Part shown: positions 4,926 to 5,622 of the stretch, one piece after another
Numbering within the stretch: the first letter of the stretch is position 1
Layout of the letters: each line of letters begins with the position of its first letter
Source of the DNA: JBHJHK01 sp050330975
GTDB lineage: Bacteria; Pseudomonadota; Gammaproteobacteria; Competibacterales; Competibacteraceae
Reading direction: 5' to 3'
DNA: 5,622 nt
Assembly (NCBI GenBank): GCA_050330975.1
Contig: JBHJHK010000273.1
Location: 1 to 5,622 of the forward strand
Notes under the pieces: model-generated
The model's input: only the letters and a program-made list of their open reading frames with translations
Database searches by the model: none
What the model was told of the DNA's origin: nothing
Made by a program: the position numbers and the translations under genes

Positions 4926-5622
4926 AAGGTCTCTCGCCGGGGCCTCGACGGCTGCCGTGGCCGAGGGCTTGGCGCGAAATCCCCGCAGCCGTAGGGCGTT
5001 GCTCAGCACACAGACGCTGGAGGCCGCCATGGCCCCGGCGGCGAAGACCGGCGACAAGGTGACGCCCCAGAGGGGGTACAAGACTCCGGCCGCCACGGGG
5101 ATGAGGAGCACGTTGTAGCCAAAGGCCCAGAATAGATTCTGGCGGATGTTGGCCAAGGTGGCCTTGGACAGGGCAATGGCCTCCCCCACCTTGCCCAGGT
5201 GCTCCGTCATGAGCACCACCTCGGCGGCTTCCTTGGCGATGTCGGTGCCCCGGGCGACGCTAATGCCCACATCCGCCTGGGCCAGTGCCGGGGCGTCGTT
5301 GATGCCGTCCCCTACAAAGGCCACTCGGCGTCCTTCCCCCTGGAGGTCTTGTACCGCCGCCCCCTTGGCGGCGGGTAGTACTTCGGCCACCACCTGGTGG
5401 ATCCCCAGGCTATCGGCCACGGCCTTGGCCGTGGGGGCCCGGTCGCCAGTGACCATCACCACCCGTAAGCCCAGGTCTTTGAGGGCTGTCACAGCCGCCG
5501 CCGCCGAGGCTTTGGGGGCGGCGGCCACGGCCAACGCCGCGGCCAGACGGCCATCGATGGCCCCAAAGAACACCGTTTTCCCCGCGATTTCCAGGTCTTG
5601 GGCGGTGGTGGCCAGGGGGGTT
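4914..5622 (-). CDS. copA: CopA-type Cu(I)-exporting P1B-ATPase (C-terminal 235 residues)
   Basis: The frame is open to the right edge, so the metal-binding, first six membrane and phosphorylation (DKTGT) regions are outside the window. Residues are numbered from the first complete codon. The visible part holds the end of the ATP-binding P domain, with MVTGDRAPTA (56-65) and the hinge/Mg site VGDGINDAPAL (103-113), then the last two membrane helices. These carry Tyr-Asn (169-170, in WAFGYNVLL) and MAASS (198-202), the signatures of P1B-1 pumps that place Cu(I) in the membrane. It would pump Cu(I) from cytoplasm to periplasm. The soluble tail is short (about 211-235, Ala-rich). Apparent start codons in this segment, such as the GTG at 5573, are internal. 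cueR follows after 29 bp on the same strand, which supports copper over silver-only or zinc specificity. Confidence 0.93.
   Translation of the reverse strand, partial: TPLATTAQDLEIAGKTVFFGAIDGRLAAALAVAAAPKASAAAAVTALKDLGLRVVMVTGDRAPTAKAVADSLGIHQVVAEVLPAAKGAAVQDLQGEGRRVAFVGDGINDAPALAQADVGISVARGTDIAKEAAEVVLMTEHLGKVGEAIALSKATLANIRQNLFWAFGYNVLLIPVAAGVLYPLWGVTLSPVFAAGAMAASSVCVLSNALRLRGFRAKPSATAAVEAPARDLQRA

Overview
The window is GC-rich, gene-dense bacterial DNA, and all seven protein genes fall in known families. A true CueR (copper-type MerR regulator) beside a copper P-type ATPase, a gammaproteobacterial-style N-formylglutamate amidohydrolase/carboxylate-amine ligase pair and a RecQ helicase suggest a proteobacterium, probably a gammaproteobacterium. 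The genus cannot be read from this sequence. Codon choice leans on CCC, GGG and TTG, which produces several long C or G runs inside genes. I see no rRNA, tRNA, CRISPR array, insertion sequence or phage gene.

Left block (1-2151, minus strand, read right to left): an rfbB-type dTDP-glucose 4,6-dehydratase, then 9 bp later an N-formylglutamate amidohydrolase family protein, then after 84 bp the first 56 codons of a GCS2/YbdK-type carboxylate-amine ligase that runs off the left edge. The three probably form one transcription unit. The last two are a plausible functional pair acting on gamma-glutamyl-like or other amide-bonded small molecules. No other nucleotide-sugar gene is visible.

Centre (2152-2272): a divergent control region with near-consensus -10 boxes on both strands and a perfect 7-bp inverted repeat spanning both.

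Right of centre (2273-4496, plus strand): a 167-residue stand-alone cyclic-nucleotide-binding domain protein without a DNA-binding domain. It overlaps by 35 bp a RecQ-family helicase that has its own Shine-Dalgarno sequence. The RecQ protein carries an enlarged region between the helicase core and the zinc-binding cysteines and lacks a recognisable HRDC domain. This pair is the most suggestive of unexplored biology: a nucleotide-second-messenger sensor that appears translationally coupled to a DNA helicase.

Right end (4456-5622, minus strand): the C-terminal third of a CopA-type Cu(I) exporter followed 29 bp later by cueR. Together they form a copper-sensing and efflux operon. cueR converges on recQ and their 3' ends overlap by 41 bp. 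A perfect 15-bp tandem duplication sits across the copA stop codon, just upstream of the cueR start.

Nothing in the window amounts by itself to a demonstrated new system. The cyclic-nucleotide-binding protein/RecQ coupling and the divergent operator are the best leads.
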